Assembly (NCBI GenBank): GCA_900491605.1
Contig: UESW01004011.1
Coordinates: forward strand, 684,479 to 748,478
Reading direction: 5' to 3'
Origin: Calamus simplicifolius
Taxonomy: Eukaryota; Streptophyta; Magnoliopsida; Arecales; Arecaceae
Length of the DNA: 64,000 nt
Below, one piece after another: positions 33,501 to 48,500 of the stretch. The position numbers and the translations under genes are program-made. The notes under the pieces are model-generated. The model did no database searches, was not told where the DNA came from, and saw only the letters and a list, made by a program, of their open reading frames with translations. Positions within the stretch are counted from its first letter, which is position 1, and every line of letters begins with the position of its first letter.

Positions 33501-36500
33501 ATTAATTGTGTGGCTCCTGTGTCATTATCTTGGTTTCCAAAATATTTCCTTTACTAGAACAAAATTTTGAACTATTCCTGCTTTTCTTTAACCCAGATGC
33601 AAATTCCTGCCTCCACAGCTTTCATTGACCAAACTTAATGAGATGACGGAAGTCCAAATTTCAGTTAACTTCTCAGATTAAATGTGGCCTTGCTTACAGT
33701 GATGTGCTTGTCCTATTGTATGATTGACAGAATATTTAAATATTTCTTTGATTTTTCTCTTTTGTATTGCAATGGGTTCTTTACCTTCTCAAAGCTAGTG
33801 CCTTTCCTTTCCCACTCTTCATCTTATGCAGTTCATTCCTCATTTTAAACTTCCCCTTCAGAAAATTGGAACTACTGTTTATTCAGTATTACTTGTTATG
33901 AATTTATTCTTTACACGTTTGCATGTACATTGAATCCATTTTTAATTTCTTTTTTTCGTTCTATTTTCTACTTTTATTCACTTCATAATCATTTGCAGTG
34001 GTTGTTTTAGTGCTTTAGGTTGCTGATTGTGATTTGGTTGTTACTTGCTTCTTAGATTGGTTCTCTTTCCTTTCTCCTTGCGGTGTATAATATGGCTTTC
34101 ACGTAATGCGTCTTTCAAATTAATTATTTATTAAGTTCATATGTATATGTTTGGAAAATCCAGCTAGGTGGTTTCTGATTCCTAGCTAAAGGCTTATTGG
34201 ACAGTTAAAATAAGTCAGAAGGGTAATCTTGTATCATTAGTTTGTGATGGATCTGTTGCTTGGCAATTTATATAAAGTTGAATCTAGAATTTGTGTCGAT
34301 TCTTATGTCTCTCTTTTTTCATAATAATTAGGAATCTTTTGTAGACCAAGTATTTGCAAAACCAACAAAATATTTATGGGAAAGTCTCAATGGCTATCGT
34401 TATAGTTCGTTTTATTATAATAAGTGCAAATCTTTTGGTTAAACAACTTTAGATGATATGCCTTGGTTTGAAGGTAAGATCAAGGGATCTACCAATACGG
34501 TAGCTGATCATGGTTTTGTATCCACTTCTTTTGCAGCTTTTGGGATGGCTATTTTGAATATTTAATGGATCGTTCTTCAAACAAGTAGGTTCAGCTCATC
34601 TGATTGTTTAAATTTGATAAATACTACTCTGTCATATATACTTGGCATTAGCACTTGCATTCATTACACATCTGTTACATTTAAATGATGAACCAAGAGA
34701 ATGCTCTAAATGAGATATTCATATGGAGCAAAAGATTGCATTCTATATCTTCCGCGGTTCCAGTGAGGTGGAAGCTATAATTCCATTCCCATCTGCAAAC
34801 TCTTAAATAAGTACTTTTATTCCAAATAAGGTATAATATTAAGGCTTTGTTGTTGTTGTTATTGTTGTTGTATTTCTATGGAAGTAACATGAGGATAATA
34901 GTGCAAACTTAAAATTTCTTTTGCCACCATGTAGACTGGTTAAATCAGCATGCCATCTTATCTTTTGAGTCCCTTTGTTATAAAATCTTGTTTTGATTTG
35001 CAAGGGGCCTACATCTTTTTCTGGAAATGTATGAAAATATAACTAAAACAACCAAAGACTTGATTTCTTTCTAAATTAAGTCAACAAAAACAGATGGGAC
35101 ATAAAAAAGATAATCAAATAGATCAGTGGTGGCTTATGATTAAATCTTGGACCTTTCATAAGATGTTAAACCAAAAAATACCCTTGTGTGTTGGTGTGGG
35201 TTTGATTGATTGGTGTAGTTGGCAGTTAGGGATGGCAATGGGATGGAGAGAGTACAGAGAAAGGTACCATCATATCCATATAGAAAAATTTATGCCCATA
35301 TTCATCCCGTACCTGCTACGGTTATAAAATTTTATATTTGCATCATACCCTTAAAGATTATGTAATATCCATATCGAATCCATTACCCGTATCTATTCCA
35401 TGCTTGCTCCATACCTGCCATTTGTTCTGGATTTCATTTCATTTGTTTTATTTTTTATATATTTTTTTCCTTCAAATTTCAATTCCAAGCCTAGGCCTAA
35501 AGCAACTGTGGGCTGCTTTCTTTTTTTTTCTTTAAATTTCAGGTTGGACAAATGGATCAAGCCAAAAAAAAATTATGGTTTATGGCAGCCTGTAAAATTT
35601 TTCATGGAAAGTTGGTAACTATGTTAATAAATAAGGGTAATTAACTAAATATACTAATGGATATAATAGGTATGAGGTGGGGCAAGATAAGGTAGGGATA
35701 TCTTTATGTCTATAGCTGCCTCATACCTGTGATGGGTATTGCCACTTGTCCCTTTATCCATATCCATACCCGCCCCAAATGTAGTGGAGGCAAGTGACAA
35801 TCCGTAGGTTCAGAGAAAATTGCCATCCCTATTTGTAGCCCGCTAAATCTGCAGAATGAACAGACGCCATGTGTAAAGTTGCCTCTCAAGTAAATGAGGG
35901 AAGCAAACAGAACCATTTGAGAAAAAGTTCTGAGGCAGAAGATCATAATAAAAGAAGCAGACATTTCTGCTTTCTCAATGTCTTCATCGTGCTTTTCTTG
36001 ATCTGCTACCTGCTGAGTTCCTCCATTCCTGATTCTTTGCCTGCCTCCCCATTTTTGGAGCTACTTCCTGGACACTCAGTTAAACTTACTTTATTTTCTC
36101 TCTATTTTTATGATTTTTTATGGCTTCTTTTTCACCCTCCTTGGTTACGAAGGAAGTAATATTATGGATTAAGTTGATGATATATAATGTTCTTATGTAA
36201 AGCAATCATGCCTTTGATTCTAAATATGTGCCCTTTTTAAATGCTTTCTCCTCACACCTCTCTCTGTTGGCAACCTCTAAGATAGTCCCTTGAGAATACC
36301 AGTTGGACATTGTACTTGCTACCACGATGGCCTCCATAAGAAGTAATGTATGGGGCGAGGCTTCCTTTCTTTTTCATCATCATGAGACAAGGTTGTGCAC
36401 AAGAACAATGGTTTCTACTGAAGACAAATATGAAGTAAGCGCCGAGGAGAATGGGGATAATATGGTGCAAGAGGTCTTGAGTGATTCAATTACTAGTTGG

Positions 36501-39500
36501 AGATGGGTGAGGGAAAAAATGCAAGGGAGGGAATGAGGGCAGCAGAAAAATCTAGGACTTCTCTCCCTTCAGAATGGGTGCATGGTTATGTTTACTCTCC
36601 CATTGGTTTGTGTGGCAGGAGTATCTGTGTCATCTAAGGTTCGCCTTATCTACTAGCTTTATATTTCGGCTGGTTGTTGGTATGGTTTGGTATAATACTG
36701 GACTGGTATTGTACCGGAAGGAAATGAGCAGTTAGATGATTGGAGGAGCAGTTGAAGGACTGGATAAGCAGCTAAAAGAGTAGGGCAACTGGAAAAATCG
36801 AAGGAAAAAAAGAGAGTGAGAAAAGGATAAGCAAGACGAGGAAGGGGGAGAGAGAGGGTAGTGGATGTCTACTGACTGGTTGCTATCCTTAATCAATGCA
36901 AAAACTCTAACCGGAAGTTTTGGAAGGGCAGAGCAACTGAAAGGGAAAAAAAGAGGGATGAAATGCAAAATTGGGAAGGGGGAGAGGGAGAAGGGCAGTG
37001 CATACTTCTCGCTGGCTGCTGTCCTTGATCGGCACTGGAAAACCAAGCCATATGCCATCCTTGATTGATGCCAGAAAACAAAGCCATTGAAATGATGAAA
37101 CTCTAGCTGTGGAAGAAATCGGGTGAAAGGAAGTATTAGGATTTCCTCATGCATTAGACAAATATAGAAAGGGGCGAACAATTAGATGGCATTTTTAATA
37201 GCAAATCATTTTTTAATCGGATTGAATATGAACTGATAGGGTAAACCCAATAGCGGACCCGATAAGGCATATGTCGATTTAAATAGGCAAACCGTCTCAA
37301 ATTTTAGCTGATGCCATTTGGTTTGCCTGAACTGACTGGTTCGGGTTGGTTTAGCATTCCTTGGTGGCATCCATTCATTGGATGGAATCAGAAGACTGCA
37401 AGCCATGCAATCCACCAAATCTGCACCCTTTGTTGAAGATTGAGTGCTAAACTACCACTTTTCTTGCTCTTACTTCTGTGTTTAGAGGTGGATCTTTGAT
37501 TAATATTTGCTAAGATAATTGGGGCTGTCTAATACAGAAAATATCATATTAGTACTTGCTGTTTGAAGGGAACTGTCAAGTTTTCCTTGCCATGCACATA
37601 GGAAAAATAGACTATTGTGTTGTCCCTCGTTCATCTTAAATCATCAGTCATCATTGGCTCTAAAATTGTCCTGGCCCTTTTGATTGCCTTTCCGTTAGGT
37701 ATCATCATGAGTTTAGCTATTTATTCAAGCATCAGATTCACATTGTCACTTGATAATAAACTTGATGAAATAATTAGTTAAAGGGGTCATATGAAATGTG
37801 TATGCCTAACTTTTCCTCATGCTCCATCTTGTGCACACTTTCAGTCCATGTGCATCCTTCCATGCATTCTTATGAATCTGCATGCCATGTCTTTCTTATT
37901 CAAATTCATGAATTATCTTAATCTTGACTTTGATGACTTCCTGTATTTCTTAATAAATCTGTGCAAACTTATCATGATGTTATGTATGAATTGATTCTTT
38001 TTATGCATTTTATATGCTTAGAAGTTGCAGAGTTCGTTGCTATTGTGGAGATAAATAATGACCTTCCTTTTTATATTTTCAAAGACAATTTAGAATTTTA
38101 TGAATATTTGTACTGTGTCAGATTGGCAAATTATGTGACTCTTGTGACTGCCCAACTCATCATAATGGCAAACCATATGGTACCTATCATACCTTGTCTT
38201 TCTTGGCCTGCAGCCACTAAACACTCCAGTCCTGACCATTCATTTTCATTTAATCATGAAGGCTGGATTAGGACTTTCTGATGCTGATTCTTGGAACATG
38301 ATTGAGAAAATTGCAGAGAAAAACAATCTTGGTTACAAGCAGCTTGTAAGTAATCTGGCTTGTAAGAAGATTGAGAAAATCTTCTTGTCATTTGCACTAA
38401 CTAGTTGATCCCGTTGTTTCAGATAAAGCTCAGGGCATTGTTGTCGCATATACAACAAGTCCGGGTTGGTTATTGGGGAGTTTCAACAGGCAAAGCTCAA
38501 TCTTTGTCAGCACATGGCTTGCCTTCCCCACACTCACAAGATGCATCAGATGAAAGTCAGCAACCTGCCGAAGCTTCTGGTCTGGGCCGGAGTTGGGTGC
38601 AAAGCATGTTTAGCAGAGACAGAAGTATGAGAGCCAATTCTTTTAGTCGAGCTAGTAAGTGGATTAATGCTTTAGAGTTTTCTCTTAGAGCACATCTGAC
38701 AGTGGAAATTATATGACGCTCTAGGTATATTTACTGCATATTAATGATGTTGGCTTCCACAAATTTTTATTCATTTCATTATTCTTTTTATCCTAGTTGC
38801 AAATGATAATACAAAGCCTGGTTCTACTCCCCACAAGGCAGACCTTCCTCCCTCGGGGCAGAAGAAATTTCAATCAAGTATGCGCACACTGAAAGGCCAC
38901 ACAGGTGCCGTCACTACTCTTCACTGTGTAACAAGAAGAGAGGTGTGGGATCTTATTGGTGATCGTGAAGATGCTGGCTTTTTTATCAGTGGAAGCACAG
39001 ACTGCTTGGTGATCTTTCAATCTTTATCCAACTTATTGCATTTCCTGTCCCATGCTGTTGCATTTTATTTGCGCTTTTCCAGCACCACAAAATTTACAGT
39101 TTTTCCCTCTGCTTAGTTCTTATGTTTTTTCTCATATCCTTTTAAATTTTTGCCTCTCTCTTTCTTTTAATTGTGTAATAGAATATTTAGGATTTTACTT
39201 AGGTATTGATGTATGTGAACATATCCTTCAATTTCTACAGGTTAAGATTTGGGACCCTAGCATGCGTGGTTCAGAACTTAGAGCAACACTAAAAGGGCAT
39301 ACAAGGTAATTAAAACAATGTCTCTGCATACATTATGAGATCTAAAAAGATCACATAATTGTGTCTCTGCATAAACCTTTCTCACTCACAGTTTGCGTAC
39401 AGTATAAGATCTAAAATGATCACATAGTTGTGTTATATTATTATTTGTTATTATTAAACTATTCTTGTATTTAATAAGGATGACCTAATCTCTCACTTTT

Positions 39501-42500
39501 TTGAAAGGTGACCACTTATTTAGTATTTTCCAATTGTATTTGATCACTGAAGTTCCTTTGAAAACTTGTTTAGAGAATGGAAGCGATGTGGTGCAACAAG
39601 GGTTTGGTGCAAATTTCCATTACATTGTCCATTAATTAATTACTGCCTGGTTCTATGTTCACACTTGTGGGCAGCAAAAAGTAGCATTGTAACAAGTATT
39701 GACAAACATGTTGGAGTATTAATTTTTCCTAAGGCTAAGATTCTGCTAATAGATTAGGAATTAGATGAAAAGCACAAAAGACAAGCTATCAGGAAAATTG
39801 ATTTTTTAATCATTGTAATTCACTTTATTATCCCCCAAAAAATCTCTTCATTATATTCCAATGATATTTGATTCCTTTGTAAATGTTCATTTGAATACCT
39901 TGGTTAGAATACTGCTATAAAACAAACCACAAACAAAGATTACTGCATTTTAGAAGAAAATTGTTTTATATTTCATCACTAATTAGAAAAAGTTGTTCCA
40001 ATGTGCTAAATGTATGGGAGGGAAAACATAAAGAAATAATGTACAGAGGCTAAGGCTGACTAAAAGCAGAAAATGACTGGGAAAAAAATATACAATGGAA
40101 CAAAACAGTTGGTTATCGCTCTTAACTGATGGTAATGTCTTAAAATTCTTATATGACAGTCTAAGGAAGAGCATATTAGTAGTTAAAGAACTTAATAACT
40201 GCTAGTCTCTATAAACCAGTCTTCGCTATTGTAACTTATGTTACTCTGAAGGCAAAGAAATTGCTACCTTCTATTGGTTTGAAACACTGACCACAAGGGC
40301 AGAACGTATGTGATATAGTCCAACAAAGTACTAAAGCTGTCCGGTACAGCCAGAATTGACCATTAAGATGCTCATCCAGTTCAATACGAATTCCGGAGTT
40401 TGGTAGATCTAATAAAGAACAGCTGTTCATATAATAAAGAACAGCCTCTGAATTTCTTCAGTACTAGTAACTGGGGCATCAGAAAATCCAATAACTATTT
40501 GTTCTCATGCAATATTTCACCTTTTCCTGATCAGGTGGTTGAAAAATTTTGGAGAAATTGTGATTTATTTTTGAATAAATTTATTGTATGCTCGATGTGT
40601 TCAACAGAACCAAGATTCCTCTTACTCAGTAGAATAATCTCTTTAACTGATAGGCATTTCATTGTAGTACTATTTGAAGATAGTTATTTCAACTTCTGTT
40701 TTGCCAAGGGCCTTCAAAATTACATCTAGAATGTTTTCTCAGATTGTAAAACATAGCTTTCTCACATCTAAATATCAATTAATCCCAGAGGTTATCATGT
40801 GGGACACTTGAAAAGACATTCAGAGTTACATGGGCTTGGGATATATTGTGTATTTTATGATTTTCGAATATACTTCTCTGCCCATCTGTCTTTAGTTAAT
40901 TGGCCAAAATACCATGTCGGAATCCTAGGTGAGAAGTGGATGAAAGTGAAAACTAAGAGGAAGAGACAATTACATGAATTATTCTTTCATAACTTCTTTT
41001 GGCCTTTTCTAGCTAATGATAACATCATGAGAGCTACAATGTATAAAATATGCACTTTAGAAAATATATTAGTATTTTAGCAAGCATATTTGGTCTACTG
41101 GTGCAACTTACAAAAAGTTTTTGATTGATTTTCTTGGGGTATATTTTGGTGCCTATTTCTTGTATTTGTGTGATATCCTCACCCAAGTGGGAAAGGCTGA
41201 GGACAGGAGGGGACAGACAGATGGTGGCCCACGGACTGGACTGTGACGGGCCACTGGTCCTTCAATCTGGAGATTTTGTGGTTCTATGGGAGTTGTATCC
41301 TTAAGATAAGGGGATTGTCAGGGCTGCAGCCTCTTCTGATCCAAAATATAGTCTCGCTACCTTCTTGCTCTCCTGTAAGTCTTTTCACCCATGTGGGGAT
41401 ATCACATGAACAGGAGATTCAAGAATGCGGGCAGATTCTCAGTCATGAAAGACATAGGATAACAAGGCCATACATGATAATGAATCATAAAGCACATATT
41501 GGTCATAAACTGTGGATAAAACTCATTTCTATTTTTGAAAAAAGTTATTTTATGATAGTCTAAAATTGGTTCCACAAGTTGTGATGCCAGATTGAAAAAC
41601 TTATTTGAAAATTCATGAGTTAGAAGGAAGTGCATGGTTCTTCTTCAAGTAACCATTCTTTGTTTGGAATTGGCAAGTCATCTTCCATCTTTCTTGAATC
41701 CCTCAGGGATGCAATTGTCGTAGTTAGTGTGCATGTATCTCTGTTCGTTAAGTTTTATTTTCTTCTGATGGGTCAAAAAGAGAGTTTCATAGTATTCATT
41801 TATTAGTAACTTTTATTTAGTATAATCAATTTGCATGAGATATTATGATGAAATCACTTTTGCTGCAATATTTTCTTTTCTTTTGTTTCAGGCCTGTTCG
41901 TGCAATCAACTCTGACCGTAGTAAAGTGGTATCGGGATCAGATGATCAGTCTGTTATAGTTTGGGATAAGCAAACATCTCAACTTCTTGAAGAATTGAAA
42001 GGCCATGATGCTCCGGTCTGATTGTTATGATTCATTATATAATTTTTATGCTATTTTTTTAACAGAAAACAATTATAAATAAACATATTTTCTACTGTTT
42101 CACTTATTCAATTTTCTAATGAGCTTATTGCTAAAAAAGTAAACCACTTTGTTTAGTTGTAAGCATGCAGTCAATATGTTCTCCACATAAAGAGGTTAGA
42201 CTGTAATAACATTGTATGCTGTACTGTTAAGTCGTAAAAATCATGTCCGATATGGTGGTGCATCATATCAAGCAGCCAAAGATACATAGATCTGTCAAAG
42301 AAGATGCTAAGATAGTACAAGAAAAGTTTGAAGTTTCCCGTGTCCTTTTTTTTCCTTTAAGTCTGGCATGCTATGAATGTTACAACATGTTTGATTCAGC
42401 TCACCTATCATAATCCTATATGATCTTGCTCAGGGAAATAGGTAGGGACATTTGAAACTATACCAAACCACTTCAGCACCAAAAAATGGTCAGTGTGTGA

Positions 42501-45500
42501 TTGGATATTTAAAGTCATTTAACCTTTTGAACCAGAATATAATAGTAAATGCCTCTATTGTGCCAACTATGAAAAGTAGACAGATACACGCATCAATCAA
42601 TTTTGAATATAATCTAGCAACAAACATGGACTCAGCAATTGAACCATGCTTTTGGGACTTGAGCAAATTCTTGTGCAGAAACATGTACAGTCCTCTATCG
42701 TGTGGAATATTTAATAAAGAGGTTCTTAATTGCATGAGTTACATACAACAGACATGACAATGCTTAGCTGGTTTTTAGGGCTAGAAAGATAATGTGTAGA
42801 ATGATAGAGAAGAACTGCAGGAGGCCAAAGTGGTTGGAAGCAGTTTAAGATGGTACATGCTTGTAAGTCGAAGGTTTTTGGGGCCTACAAACCATGATGT
42901 TGCATTGTAAAGTTAGATTGGAGAAGGGAACCCAAGATTGGACTAACAGAAGTTAAAAAGTTGAATATTTTGCAATGATAAGAGATGTTTGCCAAAATGA
43001 TGAAGAAAGACTAATAACACCAACTGCAAGTTTGTGCGTAATGTCTATGAAGTAAATGCTAAGTTAGAGATTTGGAGAGAAACTTTAGAATCTAAAGGTT
43101 TTAAGATTAGTAGAACTAAAACTGAATACATAAAATATAATTTTAGTAGGAGTAGAAATACAAATGAAGAAACAACAAAGATTGCAAGCCAAGAGATACC
43201 AAGGAGTGAAAAGTTTAGGTATTTGGGATCAATTGTCTAGCAAAAAGGTGAAATAGGTGAAGATGTGAATCATAGAGTTAAAGCATGATGGATTAAGTGG
43301 AGGAGTGCTTCGGGAGTATTGTATGATCGGCGCATTCCATTAAAATTGAAAGAAAAATTCTATAAAACCGCTATTAGGCCAGCTATGCTATATGGAATAG
43401 AGTGTTGGGCAATACTGAAACAACATGTGAATAAATAAGTGTAACAGGAATACGTATGTTAAGATGGATATGTGGTAAAATTTTAAAAGATAGAATTAGA
43501 AATAAACATAAGAGAAATGATAGGAGTAGCCCCAATTAAAGATAAAATGAGAGAAAATCGAATACGGTGGTTTGGATGTATACAACAAAAACCTTTAGGT
43601 TGCGTTTGGTAACCGGTAATTTAAAAGGGGCCTACTAGATAACTATGTTTGGTACGTATTTTGAATGGCAATCTATCTTGTAGTGGTAATCTGAATTACC
43701 TCAGGAATGGATTGTTATCCACATTATCAGAGATGTGGTAATTTGATAAATTATTTTTTGATAAAATTACCCTTTCTTCCTTTGATCGCTTTCTACTCGC
43801 ATCCTCCTCTACCAACCTCGCTAGAACCTGTGTCGAAGGTTTCGAGCCACACCCTCTTTCACGGAGTTTGGTCATGGATCTCTGTCGCCCAATGGCCCCA
43901 CGGCCGTCTCTAGACACCGCGAAGCTTCGCTCGATCGGTGGCCTCCGGCATCTTCATCGGCCGCTTCGAATATCATTTATAAATATAATTTTTTAAACAT
44001 TATTATTTATAAATATAATTTTTTTAAATCAAATATATGAGTTTTTAATAAATTTAATTTAGGGGTATTTTGAAAATTTGATGTTATATGACTGGTAATC
44101 TGTTTGTCATACCAAATACAGTAATCAATATTACTGTAGCATTACCTGTGTATACCAAACACAGTAATCAAAATTGCTAGTAACTTATCAAGTGGTAATC
44201 TATCTTATAGGCAATCCACGTTACCATTCAGGGATTACCTGGTGATCAACCAAACGCAACCTTAGATGCTCCAGTTAGAAAGAATGATCTTTTAACAATC
44301 CATTGTAAGAATAGAGATAGAGGTAGATCTAAACTAACATGAATAAAAATAATTAAAAAAGATATAATTATTTGTAATTTGAATGTCGACTTAGTCTTGA
44401 ATAGAGCAGAATGGAGAAAGCAGATTCATGTAGCCGACCCCATGTAGTTGGGAAAAGGCTTAGTTGAGTTGAGTTGAGTTGAGGTTAGTTACTAAATTGG
44501 CAATATAAATTTTTTTAAAAAAATCATTGAAATTTAATGAATTGTCCAGCTGATAATATCTTCATGACAAATGGCAAATCTTAAAATGTTAGAGAGAACT
44601 TGTTCAAAATTTCTTGATTCAATCAATTGATTTTAAACATGTAACTTCATATAATTGTACAACTGACTCTTGGCTCATGGTGACATCGCTGAATTAATCT
44701 GACTTGAAGCAGTGTTGTTGACAAAGTATGAATAAAGGAGCCCTAAAAAAATATTATCAAATCAATAGCTCTGGCAGCCTAGACCTTGCAGTGGTGGGAG
44801 CCTCATGCACTGGGCTGCATATATGACATCACACAATAAGATGTGTGACATAAAGGTAAAATCTATTATTAGACATGTATATTTGTCTGCAGACTACTGC
44901 ATTAGGTGATGGACAGTCTAAGGAATGAATTCTACCATTTTTTTTACTCTAGAACTTCTATTTTTAAGAAGTTTTAGATTCACAAGAAGATGAGTCACCA
45001 GAAGATAAGATCTATTATTAGATTTGTATAATTGTTTGCAGACTGCTGCATCAGGGGATGAGCGAACAGTCTGCAGAACAAATTCTACTATTTTTTTCTC
45101 TAGAACTTCTATTTTGGAGAAGCTTTACATTCAAAGACATTCATGTCTCCGTCAAGGTTATAGCCATTGTTCTCATTCCTTTAGACTTGGCATTGACACA
45201 ATACTCCAAGAAATCACATGCTTTCAACTTAGAAATATGCTATAAGAAATTATAGCAATGCAATAATGAATAAACATGTTTTCAACATAGAAATTGCAAT
45301 TTGATTTGTACAAATATTGCTCTATAAGAGAATATCGAAATTATATAGTAAAATAAAGAAAACATTCAAGATTTTGTGCATGTTAATATCAAACTGCAGA
45401 ACTAAGACCAAAGTCAAATTAATGCAGAAAGCAGTGCATCCATAAAATGCTCGGATCTCTAGATCAACTGTTTTGTATTGTACATACTAGTTATACACTG

Positions 45501-48500
45501 GCACAAAATAACAACTAACTAATACTAGCTTATACATTTTATATGAGGCCTCAAAATCTTAGGTATTGTTATATTAATGCATATGATAGGCAATTATTTG
45601 TTTTTCTTCTTCCCAAATATCCTGAGTACTTGTCTGACAGATTCCTTTGCAATAACCATATGAGTTGTCCTGATAGTCATCCACCGACACATCATATATC
45701 CAAAAGATTCCCAAGCAATTCCTGGTGTGCTTCTAGTAAATTTACAAGCTGTTTCTATGTTCCATAAATGTACATTTTCATTATTTTCAGTTGGTAATAT
45801 GTTATGGATGCATATTTTCAAAATGAGAAACATGATCTTTGAACTAATCTTGGCTATATAATTAAACTTATCAATGTAGGTCAGCTGCGTTAGGATGCTA
45901 TCTGGAGAGCGTGTCCTTACTGCTTCTCATGATGGTACTGTAAAGATGTGGGATGTAAGAACTGATACTTGTGTAGCAACTGTTGGTCGGTGTTCCAGTG
46001 CTGTTCTTTGCATGGAATATGATGACTCGACAGGAATTTTAGCAGCTGCTGGAAGAGATGTGTATGTGATTATATTATCTTATGTTTAACAATGTAATGA
46101 TGCTATGTTCTCTGTTATTTTCCTGAGTTGCATGGGATCATTTACTCCACAATATGTCTTCTAGGGTGGCCAATATTTGGGATATTCGTGCTGGCAAGCA
46201 GATGCACAAGCTTCTGGGGCACACAAAATGGATCAAGTAGAATGGAACGCAAGAACTTTCATTTCTTTCTGTAATGTGTTGTCAATTGTCACTAGCTGAT
46301 AATTTTCTCTTGTTAATCATACAGGTCTATAAGGATGACTGGGGACATTATACTTACTGGAAGTGATGATTGGACAGCTAGAATGTGGTCTCTTTCTCGA
46401 GGAACATGTGATGCTGTTTTAGCATGTCATGCTGGTCCAATTCTGTGTGTTGAATACTCACCATCAGATAAGGGAATTATCACTGGTTTGTCACCATAGC
46501 TCTTCATGTGCATTTTTTTTTCTCAGTTTAATGTACTGCAGCAACACAGTACATATTTTCTAGTTACCACCCACAACATCAAAAAAAGATTTCCTTTTGT
46601 TCCCAACACAACAATCTGAGCAGTCGTTCTATTTGTTTCAGGTTCTACTGATGGGCTTGTGCGATTTTGGGAAAATGAAGAAGGTGAGATACTTTTGAAC
46701 CCTAAGGATAGCCAGTAATCTGGACTTCCTCTGCATTGCATGAGAATTATAAGGTCATGACCAAATAATACTGTATTCTACCCTTTGCGCTCTGCCTGCA
46801 TCTTGTAATCTCATAACCGATGCATATAATTTTATGCTTTGTAATGTAGTTTCTCTGATGGGAACTGTGATTTTTTTGTACATGGATCGTGAAATGTATG
46901 TCATAAAGTCGCAAGGTTTGCGTTTTTATTCACCAATTATGATCGTAGACCTTAGAGGCAAGGTTGTTTGTTATGATAAAAAAGTATCTTGATCATAGTA
47001 CACAGTTTGAAATGATGCAAGATCTCCTTTGTAGCTTCAAAAATCTTTGGAGAATCCTGGAGTACCAAGTACCAAGGGAAATCTAAGACATGTATCGGAC
47101 ACCAATATTGAAAGTTTACAAAATAGTTATTGCAAATTAAGCTCAAATTTACAAAATAGTCATTGCAAATTAAGCTCTTATTTGTGTTATTGGATGGGGT
47201 ACTAAGTTTCACTGCTATGACATTTGAAATGACATCTACCATATATCACCTTCACTCAAATCTTTTGAAGTAAAGCAGTGATCCATTTTTTAAGACAATA
47301 AACGTATAAAAAATGCTAAGTAGATAGTTTATTTGACAATTTCAGACATCTTAGGGATAGAATATTGTGAAATCTTTTAGAATCATATGTACTGATGGTC
47401 TGTATATGTAAGTTCCATGTTACAAACATTGTTTATATTGCTTTGTTAATGTTAATTTATCTTGTGCAGGTGGAATAAGATGTGTTAAGAATATTACTAT
47501 TCACTCTGCATCTATTTTATCCATCAATGCTGGAGAACATTGGCTGGGCATTGGTGCAGCTGACAATTCCATGTCTCTTTTCCATCGGCCTCAAGAAAGA
47601 CTTGGTAGTTTCTCTGGGACAGGATCAAAGATGGCAGGATGGCAACTATATAGAACTCCTCAGAGAACTGTTGCTATGGTATATTATCATGTTTCTCCTG
47701 ATTTTACATGCCGTCTTAAAAATCTGCTTGGCATATGTGCATGCATACATATAATATTGTTATGTTTGTTTTAGTTGATTTTATCATCAATCCACATGCT
47801 GGCTTTTGAAATATTAGAACTTAGGATTCACAATCACATACAATTTGACAATAAAAGCCATGTAGGGCACAGGTGATGGGAAGATATGCATAATGGTTGT
47901 CTGACTTGTTGCAAATCATTTTTTGTTGCGAGCTTTTAAAATTCTGGTACTTCTGCAAATTCAACTGTATATTTAGAAATTGAACAATTTCAAGATTGTG
48001 TCCATATGGTTTAGGTAAATTGTGTTTTGGTTGCATATTGTTGTCCTTTCAGCTGCCAAAGCTATGCTCATGCAAACATAGTTTATGAGGACTATGGGAT
48101 GCACATATGGTAGATTTGGCATCTAGCAGTCCTAGGTGGCTTTAAAATGCCTATTAATAAGGTCAAATTATGACTGGCCTGACACTTAATACAATGAATT
48201 GTACTATAGGCCGTTAAGCTTACTGGGATGAGGGTTTCCAATGGGTCCGGTTGGGACCATCTTTTTTGCCTTTCGATAATGCCCAAATTTCTAACTTGAA
48301 CTAGAGATAAGATTTTTATATGATTTTTATTAATGTAGGGAAAGTAGATGATAGTCCATAGAGAAGTCTTATGATGGGTGTTAAAAAAGAAATGAGTCTT
48401 TATTAGATATATTAACATAATATAAGATGTTCGATGGAGTGGTTACTAGTGTAAGAATTACTAGTGATAATATCAGTGAGTTTTCAATTATATGTTTACA

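Larger units (their letters stand above)
34585..38121 (+). other. SCD1 intron 19
   Basis: A 3.5-kb intron containing a TTG-repeat tail (34845-34870), a hAT-like MITE (35227-35831) and a purine-rich local duplication (36722-37090). Near 36660-36720 and 37240-37340 are short pieces resembling worn transposon ends (GGTATGGTTTGGTATAAT). I see no gene. Confidence 0.75.
27932..38654 (+). other. SCD1: SCD1 exons 12-22: central linker
   Basis: Exons 27932-28055, 28146-28209, 28309-28353, 28547-28622, 28745-28818, 28914-28964, 32756-32913, 34537-34584, 38122-38179, 38262-38345 and 38423-38654. The reading includes EEQEEKRQSILAMASGAHSG, AERERMVLDIKVKLQGLWLR, EDPLSSFEYGTILALIESD, IRDALEVSAEMYRKD, FWDGYFEYLMDRSS and GRSWVQSMFSRDRSMRANSF. 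Phases match across all junctions. Exon 13 (28146-28209) is the least conserved and its acceptor is chosen by phase and the CAG at 28143-28145. Three large introns (17, 18 and 19) fall here. Confidence 0.9.
42016..45879 (+). other. SCD1 intron 25
   Basis: A 3.9-kb intron with RTE copy 2 interrupted by a Harbinger MITE, and a ~125-bp direct duplication at 44861-45140. The donor is GTCTGA, weaker than the others, chosen because exon 25 ends GHDAP and exon 26 resumes VSCVRMLSG in phase. Confidence 0.8.

Noticed and set aside
36865..37181. Open frames of 67 and 149 codons in SCD1 intron 19
   Set aside because: They arise from a purine-rich imperfect duplication and have no recognisable domain.
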